Below the pieces are notes generated by a model. It was not told the DNA's origin. It did not search any database and saw only the letters and a list, made by a program, of their open reading frames with translations. From contig NZ_VTVA01000005.1 in assembly GCF_008638345.1 (NCBI RefSeq), positions 62,001 to 126,000 of the forward strand: a stretch of 64,000 bases of DNA. The letters run 5' to 3'. Source of the DNA: Pseudomonas saliphila. GTDB taxonomy: Bacteria > Pseudomonadota > Gammaproteobacteria > Pseudomonadales > Pseudomonadaceae. Shown piece by piece: positions 10,446 through 21,829 of the stretch. The position numbers were made by a program, and so were the translations under genes. Positions within the stretch are counted from its first letter, which is position 1. The number at the start of each line of letters is the position of its first letter.

Positions 10446-10949
10446 ATGCCGTACTTCCAGGAAACGCGTCTCGAACAGTCTGATCTAGTCAGAAACGCAT
10501 TGCTCGCCTCTCGGTACAAGGCGCCGCTGGGGCTCGTTAATCAGCCGTCAGGGACGGATCTCGTAGAGGAACCGGAGGATATCGGATTCAGTGAGATCAG
10601 CCTGAACGGCGCTCCGCGGCAATGCCTGCAATGGCTCGCACCGGTACTACGCGACCTGAGCGAGAGCCGAACCCCTCGCTGGCTGACGCTGATCGACCCT
10701 CCGCAGAACCTGAGTCATGGATGGCTGCGTAAAGCCGGCCTGGATCCGAGCCAGATTCTGATAGTACGGCCAAAGCGTGGCATGGACTGTCTGACGTTCT
10801 GCTGCGAGATTCTCGCCCTGGGAAACAGCCATACCGTGGTCAGCTGGCTTGCAACAGGCCCGCGCGAGGCCAGTATGCTGGAAAGTGCCGCATGCTCCGG
10901 CAACTGCCGCAGCCTCAACGTACGGATCGACGCGGCTAGAGCTGCCTGA
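10446..10949 (+). CDS. sulA: SOS-induced cell division inhibitor SulA
   Basis: SulA binds FtsZ and blocks septation during the SOS response. The 167-residue protein has the RecA-like SulA fold region with the block RWLTLIDPPQNLSHGWLRKAG, which resembles the conserved core of SulA proteins. The start ATG has AGGAG eight bases upstream. The gene follows lexA, the usual arrangement in pseudomonads, so it should share the two upstream LexA boxes. Sequence conservation in this family is low; context is a main part of the evidence. Confidence 0.88.
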   Translation: MPYFQETRLEQSDLVRNALLASRYKAPLGLVNQPSGTDLVEEPEDIGFSEISLNGAPRQCLQWLAPVLRDLSESRTPRWLTLIDPPQNLSHGWLRKAGLDPSQILIVRPKRGMDCLTFCCEILALGNSHTVVSWLATGPREASMLESAACSGNCRSLNVRIDAARAA

Positions 10950-10978
10950 CGTCAAGCAAGCGGTCGAGCACCGGCAGA

Positions 10979-11212
10979 TCAGTGGAGAACGCGGTCCTCG
11001 GGGATCGTATCGTCCTGCTCCATGACCTGCCCCGCCACCTGCATACCCGCAGTGATCATCGCCTTGGCGACTTCGATGTAATGGCCCTGCAAAAAGTCCT
11101 TCGCATCGGGGGAGAACTCGATGACCAGCAAGGGCTCACCGTCCTCGTCGGAACGCCGCAATGCGACCTTACCGTTGGGGAGTTCTACGATTTCGAGAAA
11201 GGGTGAAGGCAT
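10979..11212 (-). CDS. Small conserved protein, function unknown
   Basis: This 77-residue soluble, acidic protein (MPSPFLEIVELPNGKVALRR...) is of a type conserved next to sulA in pseudomonads. It has no signal peptide or membrane segment; it starts with a beta-rich stretch (EIVELPNGKVALRRSD) and ends with a helical part containing VAKAMITAGMQVAG. It is convergent with sulA, with only 29 bases between the stops. No function can be proposed from the sequence. Confidence 0.8.
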   Translation of the reverse strand: MPSPFLEIVELPNGKVALRRSDEDGEPLLVIEFSPDAKDFLQGHYIEVAKAMITAGMQVAGQVMEQDDTIPEDRVLH

Positions 11213-11281
11213 GTTCTGGTCTCCTGGCTACTGGCGCGCAGTGTATCACAGGCGCCACTCACCCGCGCCGCGTTGGGATGT

Positions 11282-11298
11282 GCCGGTCCCGGACCGGC
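11282..11298 (-). terminator. Short GC-rich hairpin after the DUF6586-like gene
   Basis: GCCGGTCC and GGACCGGC form a perfect 8-base inverted repeat with a one-base centre. It lies 22 bases beyond the stop of the minus-strand gene at 11321. No T-run follows, so termination here is only possible, not shown. Confidence 0.35.
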
Positions 11299-11320
11299 CG
11301 TGGCGCAATAACAGCTGCGC

Positions 11321-11830
11321 TTAATATTCCACCATGCCATCGCGGTAGCGTCTGACCAGCTCATTCAGCGCGTGGGCAGCCTCATCGGCGTCCGCTAGCG
11401 ACCACTCGGCGTGAGCAGGAACAGCACTGCTGGCTATCAAGGACGCGTCCTGCGGCTTGGCAGGAGCCGGCACTGGCGGTGCATGCAGCGCTTGCCAGCC
11501 GGCCAGCAGCCTGCCCAACCAGTTGTCCTTTCCACGCGCCAATTCGCTCAATTCAGCCAGCTCCGGTCCGGGATAACGTTTTGCCGCTTCCCCATCCAGC
11601 GCCTGCTCAACTGTGCGCAGCTCCATCAGTGGCCAACGGTAATGATCGGCCACCTCGTGGACAATCGCCAGTACCGTGCGATACAGATGAAAGAGCGCGT
11701 GCTCCCGGTGGTATAGCGTCTGCGTTCGCGCATCCAGCGCTGCAGAGTCTGCTGCCTCATGCCAGGCATTGATTGCCTTACCGGCAAAGAACAGTGCCTG
11801 ATTGGTCCGGGTGTAGACTTCGTTAGCCAT
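11321..11830 (-). CDS. DUF6586-like conserved protein of unknown function
   Basis: This 169-residue protein starts MANEVYTRTNQALFFAGKAI and is of the pseudomonad family that follows topA. It is mostly helical, with a central Pro/Ala-rich segment (PPVPAPAKPQDA) and no membrane segment. I chose ATG 11830, two bases after the topA stop; a TTG overlapping topA is the alternative. Transcription with topA is likely. No catalytic motif is visible. Confidence 0.8.
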   Translation of the reverse strand: MANEVYTRTNQALFFAGKAINAWHEAADSAALDARTQTLYHREHALFHLYRTVLAIVHEVADHYRWPLMELRTVEQALDGEAAKRYPGPELAELSELARGKDNWLGRLLAGWQALHAPPVPAPAKPQDASLIASSAVPAHAEWSLADADEAAHALNELVRRYRDGMVEY

Positions 11831-11832
11831 GT

Positions 11833-14460
11833 TCAAGCCTCTTTGCGCTTGGCCTTGGTCCGTCCGTCTTCGAGGTTCCAGCCCTTGTCACCATAAAACG
11901 CGCGCCATCCAGTCGGTTTACCCTCGATCTCACTCTGAACATACTGCTCTTTTGTCTTGCGACTGTAACGTACAACCATCGGATTACCGTCAGGATCAGC
12001 AACCGGCGCATCCATCAGAAAGTGATACTTCGGATCGATTTCCGACTTATGCGGCAACAGTTCCTTGACCAGTGGCGCACGTGTCTCCCGGTTCTTGGGA
12101 AATTTGCTGGCGGCCAGGAACAGCCCGGAAGCACCGTCACGCAGAATGTAAACGTCGTCCACCTTCTCGCACTTCAGCTCCGGCATCGGCACCGGATCCA
12201 TCTTCGGCGGAGCCGCTTCGCCGCTCCTCAACAGTTTGCGGGTGTTCTTGCAGTCAGCGTTGGTGCAGCCGAAATACTTGCCGAACCGGCCCGTCTTGAG
12301 CTGCATTTCGCTGCCGCATTTGTCGCACTCGATAATCGGGCCGTCGTAGCCCTTGATCTTGAAGTGGCCTTCCTCGACTTCGAAACCTGTGCAGTCGGGG
12401 TTGTTACCGCACACATGCAGCTTGCGCGTTTCGTCGACCAGGTAGCTGTCCATGGCCGTCGAACAGATCGGGCAACGGCGCTTGGCGCGCAGAATCCGCG
12501 ATTCGCCCTCTTCGTCATCGGCGGCTACTTCATTGCCGGGTACCAGGTTGACTGTTTCCTTGCAGCGCTCCTTCGGCGGCAGGGCATAACCCGAACAACC
12601 CAGGAATACGCCAGTGGAGGCCGTACGGATCATCATCGGCCGACCGCAAGTGGTGCAGGCGATATTGGTGGGCGTAGGCATATTGGTGCGCATGCCCTTG
12701 CCTTCATCCGCCGCGGCCGCTGCGCTGAGCTTCAGTTTGAAGTCAGCATAGAAATCATCGAGCACCCGCTTCCATGGCACATCACCCTGAGCCACGTCAT
12801 CCAGCGACTCTTCCATCCGCGCGGTGAAGCCGTAATCCATCAGATTGGGGAAGCTCTCGGTCAGCCGCTCGGTGACAATATCGCCCATCTTTTCAGCGTA
12901 GAAACGGCGATTATTCAGCTCGACGTAACCGCGCTCCTGGATCGTGGAAATGATCGAGGCGTAGGTGGACGGGCGACCAATACCGCGCTTTTCAAGCTCC
13001 CTGACCAGACTGGCTTCGGCATAACGCGCCGGCGGCTTGGTGAAGTGCTGCTTGGGGTCAAGCTTGTTGAGCTTGAGCGCGTTGTCGACCTGTAGATCGG
13101 GCAACACCTCGTCTTCGCCACCCTTGCCCTGCGGCGGCTGAACCCGGGTATAACCGTCGAACTGGAGAATCCGGCCTTTAGCACGCAGATCGAAATCGCC
13201 GGCCTTGACGGTGATGCTGGTCGACAGATAACGCGCCGGTGGCATCTGGCAGGCAACGAACTGACGCCAGATCAATTCATACAGCCGCTCGGCATCGCGC
13301 TCCATGCTGTTCAGATCCGAAGTTTTGATCTTCACATCCGAAGGACGGATTGCCTCGTGCGCTTCCTGGGCACCCTCCTTGCTGCTGTACAGATTGGGCT
13401 TTTCCGGAAGGTACTTGTCGCCGTAGTTCTTCTCAATGAAGTCCCGCGCCATGGCGATGGCGTCGTTCGACAAGTTCGTCGAGTCGGTACGCATATAGGT
13501 GATGTAACCGGCTTCATAGAGCCGCTGCGCCATCATCATGGTCTTCTTCACGCTGAAGCCTAGGCGCGTACTCGCAGCCTGCTGCAGCGTGGAGGTAATA
13601 AAGGGAGCATTGGGGCGTGTGCTGGTCGGCTTGTCTTCGCGCTTGGCAACGCGGTAATCGGCCGCCTTCAACTTGCCGAGCGCGGTGTCAGCCTGCTCCT
13701 TGTTCAGCGGCCTGAAGGCTTCACCCTTCTCACGTACCACCTCGAAACGCACGGAATCGGCCTTGGGCGAATCCAGCAAGGCGTGGATTTCCCAGAACTC
13801 CTCAGGGATGAACGCGCGAATTTCGCGCTCGCGATCGACGATCAACTTGACGGCGACTGACTGCACCCGGCCAGCGGACAGACCACGGGCGATTTTCTGC
13901 CACAGCAGCGGCGACACCATGTAGCCCACTACGCGATCGAGGAAGCGGCGCGCCTGCTGGGCATTAACGCGGTTGATATCCAGCTCGCCGGGCTTGGAGA
14001 ATGCCTCCTGAATGGCCTTCTTGGTGATCTCGTTGAATACCACGCGCTTGTACCGCGCGTCGTCGCCACCAATGGATTCGCGCAGGTGCCAGGCAATGGC
14101 CTCCCCTTCGCGGTCCAAATCCGTCGCGAGATAAATGGCGTCGGCATCCTTGGCCAGGCGGCGAAGTTCATCGACCACCTTCTCCTTGCCGGGAAGGATT
14201 TCGTAATGAGCCTTCCAGCCATTTTCCGGGTCGACCCCCATGCGCTTGACCAGCTGCATGCGCGCCTTGGTCTCCTTGTCCAGCTCCGGAGCGGAGGCGG
14301 CTTTCTTACCCTTTGGTTTGCTCTCGGTCTTGCTGCTGCCACTGGTTGGCAGGTCCCGGATATGGCCAATACTCGACTTCACGATGAAGTCGTTGCCAAG
14401 GTACTTGTTGATCGTCTTGGCCTTGGCCGGAGACTCCACAATGACCAGTGCTTTTCCCAT
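11833..14460 (-). CDS. topA: DNA topoisomerase I (type IA)
   Basis: TopA relaxes negative supercoils. The 875-residue protein begins with the TOPRIM domain ([16 protein letters not shown]; acidic [12 protein letters not shown]), carries the active-site tyrosine in [12 protein letters not shown], and ends with three zinc-ribbon modules of the CxxC...C type (CTTCGRP, CPICSTA, CDKCGSE) plus a basic tail. I chose ATG 14460, giving the canonical [11 protein letters not shown] start; the open frame extends 21 residues further but without support. The gene lies just upstream of the DUF6586-like gene. Confidence 0.97.
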   Translation of the reverse strand: MGKALVIVESPAKAKTINKYLGNDFIVKSSIGHIRDLPTSGSSKTESKPKGKKAASAPELDKETKARMQLVKRMGVDPENGWKAHYEILPGKEKVVDELRRLAKDADAIYLATDLDREGEAIAWHLRESIGGDDARYKRVVFNEITKKAIQEAFSKPGELDINRVNAQQARRFLDRVVGYMVSPLLWQKIARGLSAGRVQSVAVKLIVDREREIRAFIPEEFWEIHALLDSPKADSVRFEVVREKGEAFRPLNKEQADTALGKLKAADYRVAKREDKPTSTRPNAPFITSTLQQAASTRLGFSVKKTMMMAQRLYEAGYITYMRTDSTNLSNDAIAMARDFIEKNYGDKYLPEKPNLYSSKEGAQEAHEAIRPSDVKIKTSDLNSMERDAERLYELIWRQFVACQMPPARYLSTSITVKAGDFDLRAKGRILQFDGYTRVQPPQGKGGEDEVLPDLQVDNALKLNKLDPKQHFTKPPARYAEASLVRELEKRGIGRPSTYASIISTIQERGYVELNNRRFYAEKMGDIVTERLTESFPNLMDYGFTARMEESLDDVAQGDVPWKRVLDDFYADFKLKLSAAAAADEGKGMRTNMPTPTNIACTTCGRPMMIRTASTGVFLGCSGYALPPKERCKETVNLVPGNEVAADDEEGESRILRAKRRCPICSTAMDSYLVDETRKLHVCGNNPDCTGFEVEEGHFKIKGYDGPIIECDKCGSEMQLKTGRFGKYFGCTNADCKNTRKLLRSGEAAPPKMDPVPMPELKCEKVDDVYILRDGASGLFLAASKFPKNRETRAPLVKELLPHKSEIDPKYHFLMDAPVADPDGNPMVVRYSRKTKEQYVQSEIEGKPTGWRAFYGDKGWNLEDGRTKAKRKEA

Positions 14461-14561
14461 GGGTAATCGTATTCCTAACTCATTCGTCTGAATTGCCCAA
14501 TGCGGGCAAAGAATAGCTGGCATGGCCGAAAAACCCGGCCAGTCCGCTGGAGGGCCAGAGC

Positions 14562-14780
14562 CTACACGTCTTCGCTGATAAAGGTAAAGCGCGGGATAGC
14601 CACGTCGTCAACCTGAACCTGCTCGATAAACATGCTCACCGGCCGCACCCAGAGATCAAAATCACCATACAAGGTGCGGTACACCACCAGCTGTTCGCCG
14701 GTCTCTGAATGCTGCGCTACGCCAATGACCTGATAATCGCTACCTTTATAGTGGCGATACCGGCCAGGAAGGATTCTCAT
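14562..14780 (-). CDS. DUF1653 protein
   Basis: This 72-residue protein is typical of DUF1653: a start [20 protein letters not shown], a middle block [20 protein letters not shown], and FIEQV near the end. The fold is a small beta-barrel related to RNA- or ligand-binding domains, but no function is established. AGGAG lies eight bases before the ATG at 14780; a longer frame upstream would overlap the fadA terminator and is rejected. It stands alone between the fadA terminator and topA. Confidence 0.9.
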   Translation of the reverse strand: MRILPGRYRHYKGSDYQVIGVAQHSETGEQLVVYRTLYGDFDLWVRPVSMFIEQVQVDDVAIPRFTFISEDV

Positions 14781-14804
14781 CCTGCACGCTCCTGTTTTAG
14801 CAAT

Positions 14805-14831
14805 AAAAAAGCCGGGGCAATGCCCCGGCTC
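14805..14831 (-). terminator. Rho-independent terminator of fadBA
   Basis: The stem AGCCGGGGCA/TGCCCCGGCT is followed, on the minus strand, by TTTTTTATTG. It lies 18 bases beyond the fadA stop and separates the operon from the DUF1653 gene. Confidence 0.9.
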
Positions 14832-14848
14832 ATTCAACCCACCTGGCT

Positions 14849-16051
<1,203 letters not shown>

Positions 16052-18199
16052 TTAACCGAAAAATTTCTTGCCGGCTTTGGCCATTTCACGCAACTTTTCA
16101 GTTGGGTGATACATGGCGCCGAACTCGGCGTACTTGTCGGCGATGGCAACAAACTTGGCCACGCCAATGGTGTCGATGTAGCGCAGTGCGCCGCCACGGA
16201 AGGGCGGGAACCCGATACCGAAGATCAGACCCATGTCAGCGTCGCCAGCGGACTCCACGATACCGTCTTCCAGGCAACGTACCGTCTCCAGGCACAGCGG
16301 AACCATCATGATCTCGACGATTTCCTCGTCGGTGAACTCGCGCTGCTCGAGCACGATCGGCTTGAGCAATTCGTAAGCCTGGGGATCAACGACCTTCTTC
16401 TGCTTACCCTTCTTGTCCAGCTCGTAGGCGTAGAAACCCTTGCCGGATTTCTGACCCAGACGGCCTTCGTCATACATGACGTCAACGGCGGTACGGGTCG
16501 TGTCAGCCATACGGTCCGGATAGCCCTCGGCCATGACGTCCCGGCCATGGTGACCAGTATCCATGCCTACCACGTCCATCAGGTACGCAGGACCCATCGG
16601 CCAGCCGAACTTTTCCATCAGCTTGTCGACGCGCTGGAAGTCGGCACCCATGTTGATCAGACGGGCGAAGCCACCGAAGTACGGGAAGAGTACGCGGTTG
16701 ACCAAAAAGCCAGGGCAGTCGTTGACTACGATGGGCGTTTTGCCCATTTTCTTGGCGTAGGCCACGGTGGTTGCAACAGCCTTCTCGCTGGACTTCTCGC
16801 CACGGATGACCTCAACCAGCGGCATCATGTGCACCGGGTTGAAGAAATGCATGCCGCAGAAGTTTTCCGGACGCTTGAGCGCCTGGGCCAGGTAGGTGAT
16901 GGAGATGGTGGACGTATTGGATGCGATGATCGCATCATCCTTCACGTGGCCTTCCACTTCAGCCAGCACGGCGTGCTTGACCTTGGGGTTCTCGACCACT
17001 GCCTCGACCACGATATCGACATTGCCGAAATCGCCGTAGGACATGGTGGGCCGGATCGCATTCAGTGCGGAAGCCATCTGGTCCGGCGTCATGCGGCCCT
17101 TGGCAACGCGCTTACCGAGCAACTTGGAGGCTTCATCCAGACCCATCTGGATCCCTTCTTCACGGATATCCTTCATCAGGATAGGCGTGCCCTTGGAAGC
17201 CGACTGGAAAGCAATACCGCCACCCATGATGCCTGCACCCAACACAGCGGCAAGCTTCACATCAGCGGCTTTCTTATCGTACTGCTTGGCCTTCTGTTTG
17301 AGAGCCTGATCATTGAGGAACAGACCAACCAGGCTGGCAGCCACAGACGTCTTGGCCAGCTTGGCAAACCCGGCAGCCTCGATTTCCAGCGCTTTGTCGC
17401 GACCGGCGTTGGCCGCTTTCTGGATGGTCTTGATCGCTTCAACCGGGGCCGGATAATGCGGGCCGGCCTGGCCAGCGACGAAACCCTTGGCAGTCTCGAA
17501 CGCCATCATCTGCTCGATGGTATTGAGCTTGACCTTTTCCAGCTTGGGCTGACGCTTGGCGCGGAAGTCCAGCTCGCCGGAGATGGCACGTTTGCACAGA
17601 TCGATCGCGCCTTCCTTCAATTTGGCCGGCTCAACCACAGCATCCACGGCATGCACACTCAGCGCCTTGTCAGCACGCTGCTCGCCACCGCCACAGATCC
17701 ATTCGATGGCGTTGTCGATACCCATGATACGCGGCGCACGCACGGTGCCACCAAAGCCCGGGTAGATACCCAGCTTGGTTTCCGGCAGGCCGACCTTGGC
17801 GGTCGCAGCCATGATCCGGAAGTCACAGGCCAGGCACATTTCAAAACCGCCGCCCAACGCCATGCCATTGATGGCAGCGACTGTTGGAACATTCAGATCT
17901 TCGAATGCATTGAAGATCTGATTGGCTTCCAGGTTGCCTGCAACGAGGTCTTCCTCGGGCAACTGGAAGGTATTGACGAATTCGTTGATATCGGCGCCGA
18001 CGATGAACACGTCCTTGCCGCTGGTAACGATAACACCCTTGACGCTGGTGTCGGACTGAAGGGCCTCGACGGCGGCTTGCAGCTCCGCCAGGGTGGCACG
18101 ATTGAACTTGTTGACAGACTCGCCCTGCAGATCGAACTTGAGCTCGACGATGCCGTCTTCAAGGGCTTGAACCGTGATGGCTTTACCTTCGTAAATCAT
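16052..18199 (-). CDS. fadB: Multifunctional fatty acid oxidation complex alpha subunit
   Basis: FadB carries enoyl-CoA hydratase, 3-hydroxyacyl-CoA dehydrogenase and isomerase/epimerase activities. The N-terminal crotonase domain contains [18 protein letters not shown] (about 105-125). The NAD-binding site is [13 protein letters not shown] (about 317-329), and the dehydrogenase active site has [13 protein letters not shown] (about 450). At 715 residues it is full length. I chose ATG 18199 (MIYEGKAI) over the TTG one codon upstream; GGAG lies nine bases before it. A degenerate PsrA-type site lies about 50 bases upstream, in keeping with known PsrA control of fadBA. Confidence 0.97.
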   Translation of the reverse strand: MIYEGKAITVQALEDGIVELKFDLQGESVNKFNRATLAELQAAVEALQSDTSVKGVIVTSGKDVFIVGADINEFVNTFQLPEEDLVAGNLEANQIFNAFEDLNVPTVAAINGMALGGGFEMCLACDFRIMAATAKVGLPETKLGIYPGFGGTVRAPRIMGIDNAIEWICGGGEQRADKALSVHAVDAVVEPAKLKEGAIDLCKRAISGELDFRAKRQPKLEKVKLNTIEQMMAFETAKGFVAGQAGPHYPAPVEAIKTIQKAANAGRDKALEIEAAGFAKLAKTSVAASLVGLFLNDQALKQKAKQYDKKAADVKLAAVLGAGIMGGGIAFQSASKGTPILMKDIREEGIQMGLDEASKLLGKRVAKGRMTPDQMASALNAIRPTMSYGDFGNVDIVVEAVVENPKVKHAVLAEVEGHVKDDAIIASNTSTISITYLAQALKRPENFCGMHFFNPVHMMPLVEVIRGEKSSEKAVATTVAYAKKMGKTPIVVNDCPGFLVNRVLFPYFGGFARLINMGADFQRVDKLMEKFGWPMGPAYLMDVVGMDTGHHGRDVMAEGYPDRMADTTRTAVDVMYDEGRLGQKSGKGFYAYELDKKGKQKKVVDPQAYELLKPIVLEQREFTDEEIVEIMMVPLCLETVRCLEDGIVESAGDADMGLIFGIGFPPFRGGALRYIDTIGVAKFVAIADKYAEFGAMYHPTEKLREMAKAGKKFFG

Positions 18200-18525
18200 C
18201 AACTGATCTCCACGCTATAAAAGCACTTGAGAAACAACGTCCTGCAATGCCAAACCGATCTTTTGACGAGTTCGGCCTTTACAGAACGATGCCATGAACG
18301 TTCCCGATGCGGTGAAGCTGCGCGATGCAAACACAGAAATTCATACGCTTGTTTGATTCGGGTGTGCACACCTTCGGGGAAAACCTGCTAATTGTCAATC
18401 AGCTACTGGGTAGCGGCAGCAAAACAGCTTCCGGTAGGCATTAGATTCGATTTAATACTTCTTTATATTCAGCACGTTAAATACTTATCAAAGAATACAC
18501 ATTAATACTTGAGCACTGATCCTTC
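18200..18525. other. Gene-free stretch upstream of fadB
   Basis: No credible gene is seen in these 326 bases. The stretch holds the fadB leader with the degenerate PsrA-type site, a perfect 12-base palindrome GGTGTGCACACC at 18361-18372, and an AT-rich part around 18440-18510 next to the 3' end of the gene at 18526. Confidence 0.6.
18250..18266. promoter_or_regulatory. Possible degenerate PsrA site upstream of fadB
   Basis: Read toward fadB the sequence is TCAAA-N7-TTTGG, one base longer in the centre than the TCAAA-N6-TTTGA site at 37873-37888. Its position about 50 bases upstream of the fadB start codon, and the known repression of fadBA by PsrA in P. aeruginosa, are the reasons for listing it. 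It is a weak match. Confidence 0.4.
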
Positions 18526-18963
18526 TCATCCGACAGGCTGATGATGCAGAGGTTGCAAAGCCGCATAAAGGCTATCCAGCGCCTGCGGATTATCCGGTTC
18601 GACCCAATGTACAATGACCGAAAAACTCGACCGATCAAGACCTGCAACGCTGATCGGTAACGCCGCGAGCAGGCCTTCGACTTCAGGGTCCCCGTCCGGC
18701 CCAAAACTGCGCTGCCATCCCGCCCCGCCCCGGCGATAACTGAATTCGGCAGCCATAGGGCATTTTTCCAGGGCCAATCGATAGCCGACACACCCCTCGA
18801 GCGCTGGTTCGCGGGCGCTGCCCTGCTGCCGCTCGACAACAAACCCAAGCTTTCGGCCATGCTCACGAAGACGATGCAGGTGCAGCTGGCGTCCCCGCGG
18901 CAACACTTTATGCAACGACGAGATAAATATAGCGGCAACCAGCCCAAAAGCGATCCAGATCAT
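18526..18963 (-). CDS. Predicted single-pass membrane protein, function unknown
   Basis: This 145-residue protein has one N-terminal membrane anchor (MIWIAFGLVAAIFISSLHKV), then a basic stretch (LPRGRQLHLHRLREHGRKLG) and a soluble domain that I cannot assign. The start at ATG 18963 places the membrane helix directly at the N-terminus; a GTG six codons upstream is possible. It is divergent from the universal stress protein gene. The position between fadBA and uspA is shared with other pseudomonads as far as I recall. No function is proposed. Confidence 0.7.
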   Translation of the reverse strand: MIWIAFGLVAAIFISSLHKVLPRGRQLHLHRLREHGRKLGFVVERQQGSAREPALEGCVGYRLALEKCPMAAEFSYRRGGAGWQRSFGPDGDPEVEGLLAALPISVAGLDRSSFSVIVHWVEPDNPQALDSLYAALQPLHHQPVG

Positions 18964-19101
18964 GATGCAATACCGCTGCACTGCCTACCTGGCCGCGGGT
19001 AAATGCCGCTGCCATCGCAAAAAGACTGATTAATGATAAATCCTCCGCGGATTGCGGTATAAAGGCTGCTAGTATCAGCGAAAAAGCCAGGAGGAACCTG
19101 C

Positions 19102-19548
19102 ATGCTTTACTCTCATGTGCTAGTGGCAGTGGATTTAATAGACGAATGCCGCTCGGTAGCAGACCACGCCATGGCGCTTGCCAAGGTGCTGGAAGCGGAC
19201 CTGACGCTGTTACACGTAGTTGAACCGCTTGCCATGGCCTACGGCGGCGATGTCCCCATGGACCTGTCCATGTTGCAGCAACAGCAATTCGAGCAGGCTC
19301 GCGAGCGGATGCAGGTTTTTGCCGCCGATTACAGCCTGCCCGAAAGCCAGCTGCAAATTGCCTTCGGCCACCCGCGTCAGGAGATCCATCGTGTCGCCAC
19401 CGAACAAGGATGCGATCTGATTGTAGTCGGTAGCCATGGGCGGCATGGCCTAGCGCTCCTGCTCGGTTCTACCGCAAACGATGTGCTGCATGGTGCACCC
19501 TGCGACGTCATCGCTGTGCGCCTGGAAAAGAAAAAGAAAGCCAGTTAA
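19102..19548 (+). CDS. Universal stress protein, UspA family
   Basis: This is a single-domain, 148-residue Usp protein. It begins MLYSHVLVAVDLIDEC and ends with the nucleotide-binding glycine motif VVGSHGRHGLALLLGSTAN, which suggests ATP binding. Family members are induced by stress and stationary phase. The start ATG has a strong AGGAGG site. Downstream, uup is convergent, with 55 bases between the stops. Confidence 0.93.
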   Translation: MLYSHVLVAVDLIDECRSVADHAMALAKVLEADLTLLHVVEPLAMAYGGDVPMDLSMLQQQQFEQARERMQVFAADYSLPESQLQIAFGHPRQEIHRVATEQGCDLIVVGSHGRHGLALLLGSTANDVLHGAPCDVIAVRLEKKKKAS

Positions 19549-19603
19549 CGACCCAATCGACATTCGCAGCTGACTAAAACTTGCCAGCTGCGTTCGTTGC
19601 GCC

Positions 19604-21517
19604 TCAGCCTTGCATATCATCCAACTCAGCCCAGCGCTCCAACGCCCGATCCAGCTCCGCCTGCTTGGTTTCCAGCGCCTCGATTGCCGGAGCGGTCTGC
19701 TCGTGCGACTGCTGATAGAAATTCGGAGCGTTGACCTGCTTCTGAACGGCCTGCAGCTCGCTTTCCAACCGCTCCAAAAGTTCAGGTAATGCATCAAGTT
19801 CGCGCTGTAACTTATAGCTGAGCTTGGCTTTCGGCGCGGGCGCAGCAACAGGTGCGGGAGTCGGAGGCGCATCATGCTCCGCCGCCTGTGCAGCAGCATC
19901 ATCGCCCCACTCAGCCAGTGCTTCGATCTTGCCGCCCTGGCGTAACCAATCGGCATATCCGCCGACGTACTCGCGTACCTTGCCATTGCCCTCGAACACC
20001 AGACTGCTGGTCACCACGTTATCCAGGAACGCCCGATCGTGGCTGACTATCAGAACCGTACCGTCGAACCCGGCGAGCACTTCTTCAAGAAGCTCAAGGG
20101 TTTCGACATCGAGATCATTGGTCGGCTCATCCATTACCAGCATGTTCGCCGGCTTGCTGAACAGACGCGCGAGCAGCAACCGCGCGCGCTCGCCACCCGA
20201 CAACGCTTTCACCGGCGTTCTGGAGCGTTCCGGGGAAAACAGGAAGTCACCAAGATAGCTAATGACGTGGCGACGCTCGCCGTTGATCTCGATAAATTCC
20301 CGGCCCTCGGCAATGTTGTCGATTACCGAGCGCTCGAGGTCAAGCTGTCCGCGAAGCTGATCAAAATAGGCTACTTCCAGCCGGGTGCCATGTTTGACGA
20401 TACCGCTGGTGGGCTCAAGCTGGCCCAGCAGTAACTTGAGCAGCGTACTCTTACCTGAACCGTTATTACCGATCAGACCGATACGGTCCCCGCGCATCAC
20501 TGCGGTGGTCAGGTTGCGAATCAGCGGCCGCTGGCCTGGATAACCGAACGAGATATTCTCCACTTCAATGACGCGCTTGCCCGATGAATCAGCTGTTTCC
20601 AACTGGAAACTGGCGCGCCCCTGACGTTCGACCCGCTGTGCCCGCTCGTCACGCATCGCCTTGAGTGCCCGCACACGGCCTTCGTTACGCGTGCGGCGCG
20701 CCTTGATACCCTGCCGGATCCAGACTTCTTCCTGTGCCAGCCGCTTGTCGAACAGCGCGTTGGCACTCGCTTCCGCGGCTAATTGCTGCTCCTTGTGCTC
20801 CAGGAAACTTACATAGTTGCCCTGCCAGTCGATCAACTGGCCACGATCCAGCTCCATGATGCGGGTAGCCAGTGCCTGCAGGAACTGTCGATCGTGGGTA
20901 ATGAACAGAACAGCACCGCGGAAGTCCAGCAACACCTGCTCCAGCCACGCAATGGTATGGATGTCCAGATGGTTGGTCGGCTCGTCGAGCAACAGCACGT
21001 CCGGCTCGGCGACCAGCGCCTGCGCCAGCAGGACCCGACGGCGCCAGCCACCAGACAGCTCCGACATGGGTTTTTCGGCGGGCAACCCCAGACGAGTGAG
21101 GGTCGTCTCAACCAACTGGTTCAGACGCCACCCATCCTTGGCTTCGAGGCGACTCTGAACCTTCTCGAGACGCTCCAGTTCGGCCTCGCCCATCTCGCCA
21201 TGTACCAGATGGTGGTATTCGGCGAGCAGCTCACCCACGCCGATCAAACCGGCCGCCACGACGTCATACACCAGCTGATCGCCAGCCTCAGGCAGTTCCT
21301 GCGGCAATTGGCCGATTTTCAGCCCCGGCGCATACCAGATTTCACCATCGTCGGCGGTCTGCTCGCCATTCACCAGCTTGAACAGACTGGACTTACCCGC
21401 GCCGTTGCGACCGATCAGGCACGCGCGCTCCCCGCGTTCCAGTTGGAAGCTGACTTTTTGCAGGAGCGGATTGAGGCCGTAGGCCAGGGATACATCAGTA
21501 AACGAGAGCAGCGCCAT
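19604..21517 (-). CDS. uup: ABC-F ATPase, Uup type
   Basis: Uup proteins are soluble tandem ABC ATPases that act on the ribosome and affect transposon excision and 50S assembly. The 637-residue protein has Walker A GRNGAGKSSL (about 37) and GNNGSGKSTL (about 350), signatures LSGGWRRRV and LSGGERARLL, and Walker B motifs VLLLDEPTNHLD and MLVMDEPTNDLD. The ABC-F linker lies between the domains. The C-terminus is an Ala/Pro-rich hinge followed by a coiled coil (RELDALPELLERLESEL), the feature that marks Uup among ABC-F proteins. Confidence 0.95.
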   Translation of the reverse strand: MALLSFTDVSLAYGLNPLLQKVSFQLERGERACLIGRNGAGKSSLFKLVNGEQTADDGEIWYAPGLKIGQLPQELPEAGDQLVYDVVAAGLIGVGELLAEYHHLVHGEMGEAELERLEKVQSRLEAKDGWRLNQLVETTLTRLGLPAEKPMSELSGGWRRRVLLAQALVAEPDVLLLDEPTNHLDIHTIAWLEQVLLDFRGAVLFITHDRQFLQALATRIMELDRGQLIDWQGNYVSFLEHKEQQLAAEASANALFDKRLAQEEVWIRQGIKARRTRNEGRVRALKAMRDERAQRVERQGRASFQLETADSSGKRVIEVENISFGYPGQRPLIRNLTTAVMRGDRIGLIGNNGSGKSTLLKLLLGQLEPTSGIVKHGTRLEVAYFDQLRGQLDLERSVIDNIAEGREFIEINGERRHVISYLGDFLFSPERSRTPVKALSGGERARLLLARLFSKPANMLVMDEPTNDLDVETLELLEEVLAGFDGTVLIVSHDRAFLDNVVTSSLVFEGNGKVREYVGGYADWLRQGGKIEALAEWGDDAAAQAAEHDAPPTPAPVAAPAPKAKLSYKLQRELDALPELLERLESELQAVQKQVNAPNFYQQSHEQTAPAIEALETKQAELDRALERWAELDDMQG

Positions 21518-21829
21518 ATAACACCTTTTGCGGAGCGCTGAAAAACGAGCAACCTAAAGCCAGAGGGAGCGAAATCGAACATAAGGCGGACCGGTCTCGC
21601 CCACGTGATAACGAGCCGGGTAGCAGACGGTTTGAGCGATTCCAGCGCCGCTTGGCTGAGCGCAGGTATTTTCAGAGGATCTTTAACTTGTATAGGCGAG
21701 CATTCTACTCTTCCCGTCACTTTGCTGCATTGCTTATTCCCGGCGCCCAGCCCTATGCCGGCCCAGAGCAACAGGCTAAGCTGTGACATATGTTGTCGCC
21801 CGCCTCGATCACCCCTCCTGCCAGGATTC
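21518..21829. other. Divergent intergenic region between uup and slt
   Basis: These 312 bases carry the promoters of uup (minus) and slt (plus). The frame of slt is open through the last 225 bases, but the protein sequence there looks random and lacks a ribosome site, so I treat it as non-coding. No repeat or regulatory motif stands out. Confidence 0.6.

Noticed and set aside
16106-18220. 704-residue open frame antisense to fadB
   Set aside because: It covers fadB almost exactly; the translation is His/Asp/Leu-biased with no domain, as expected for a shadow.
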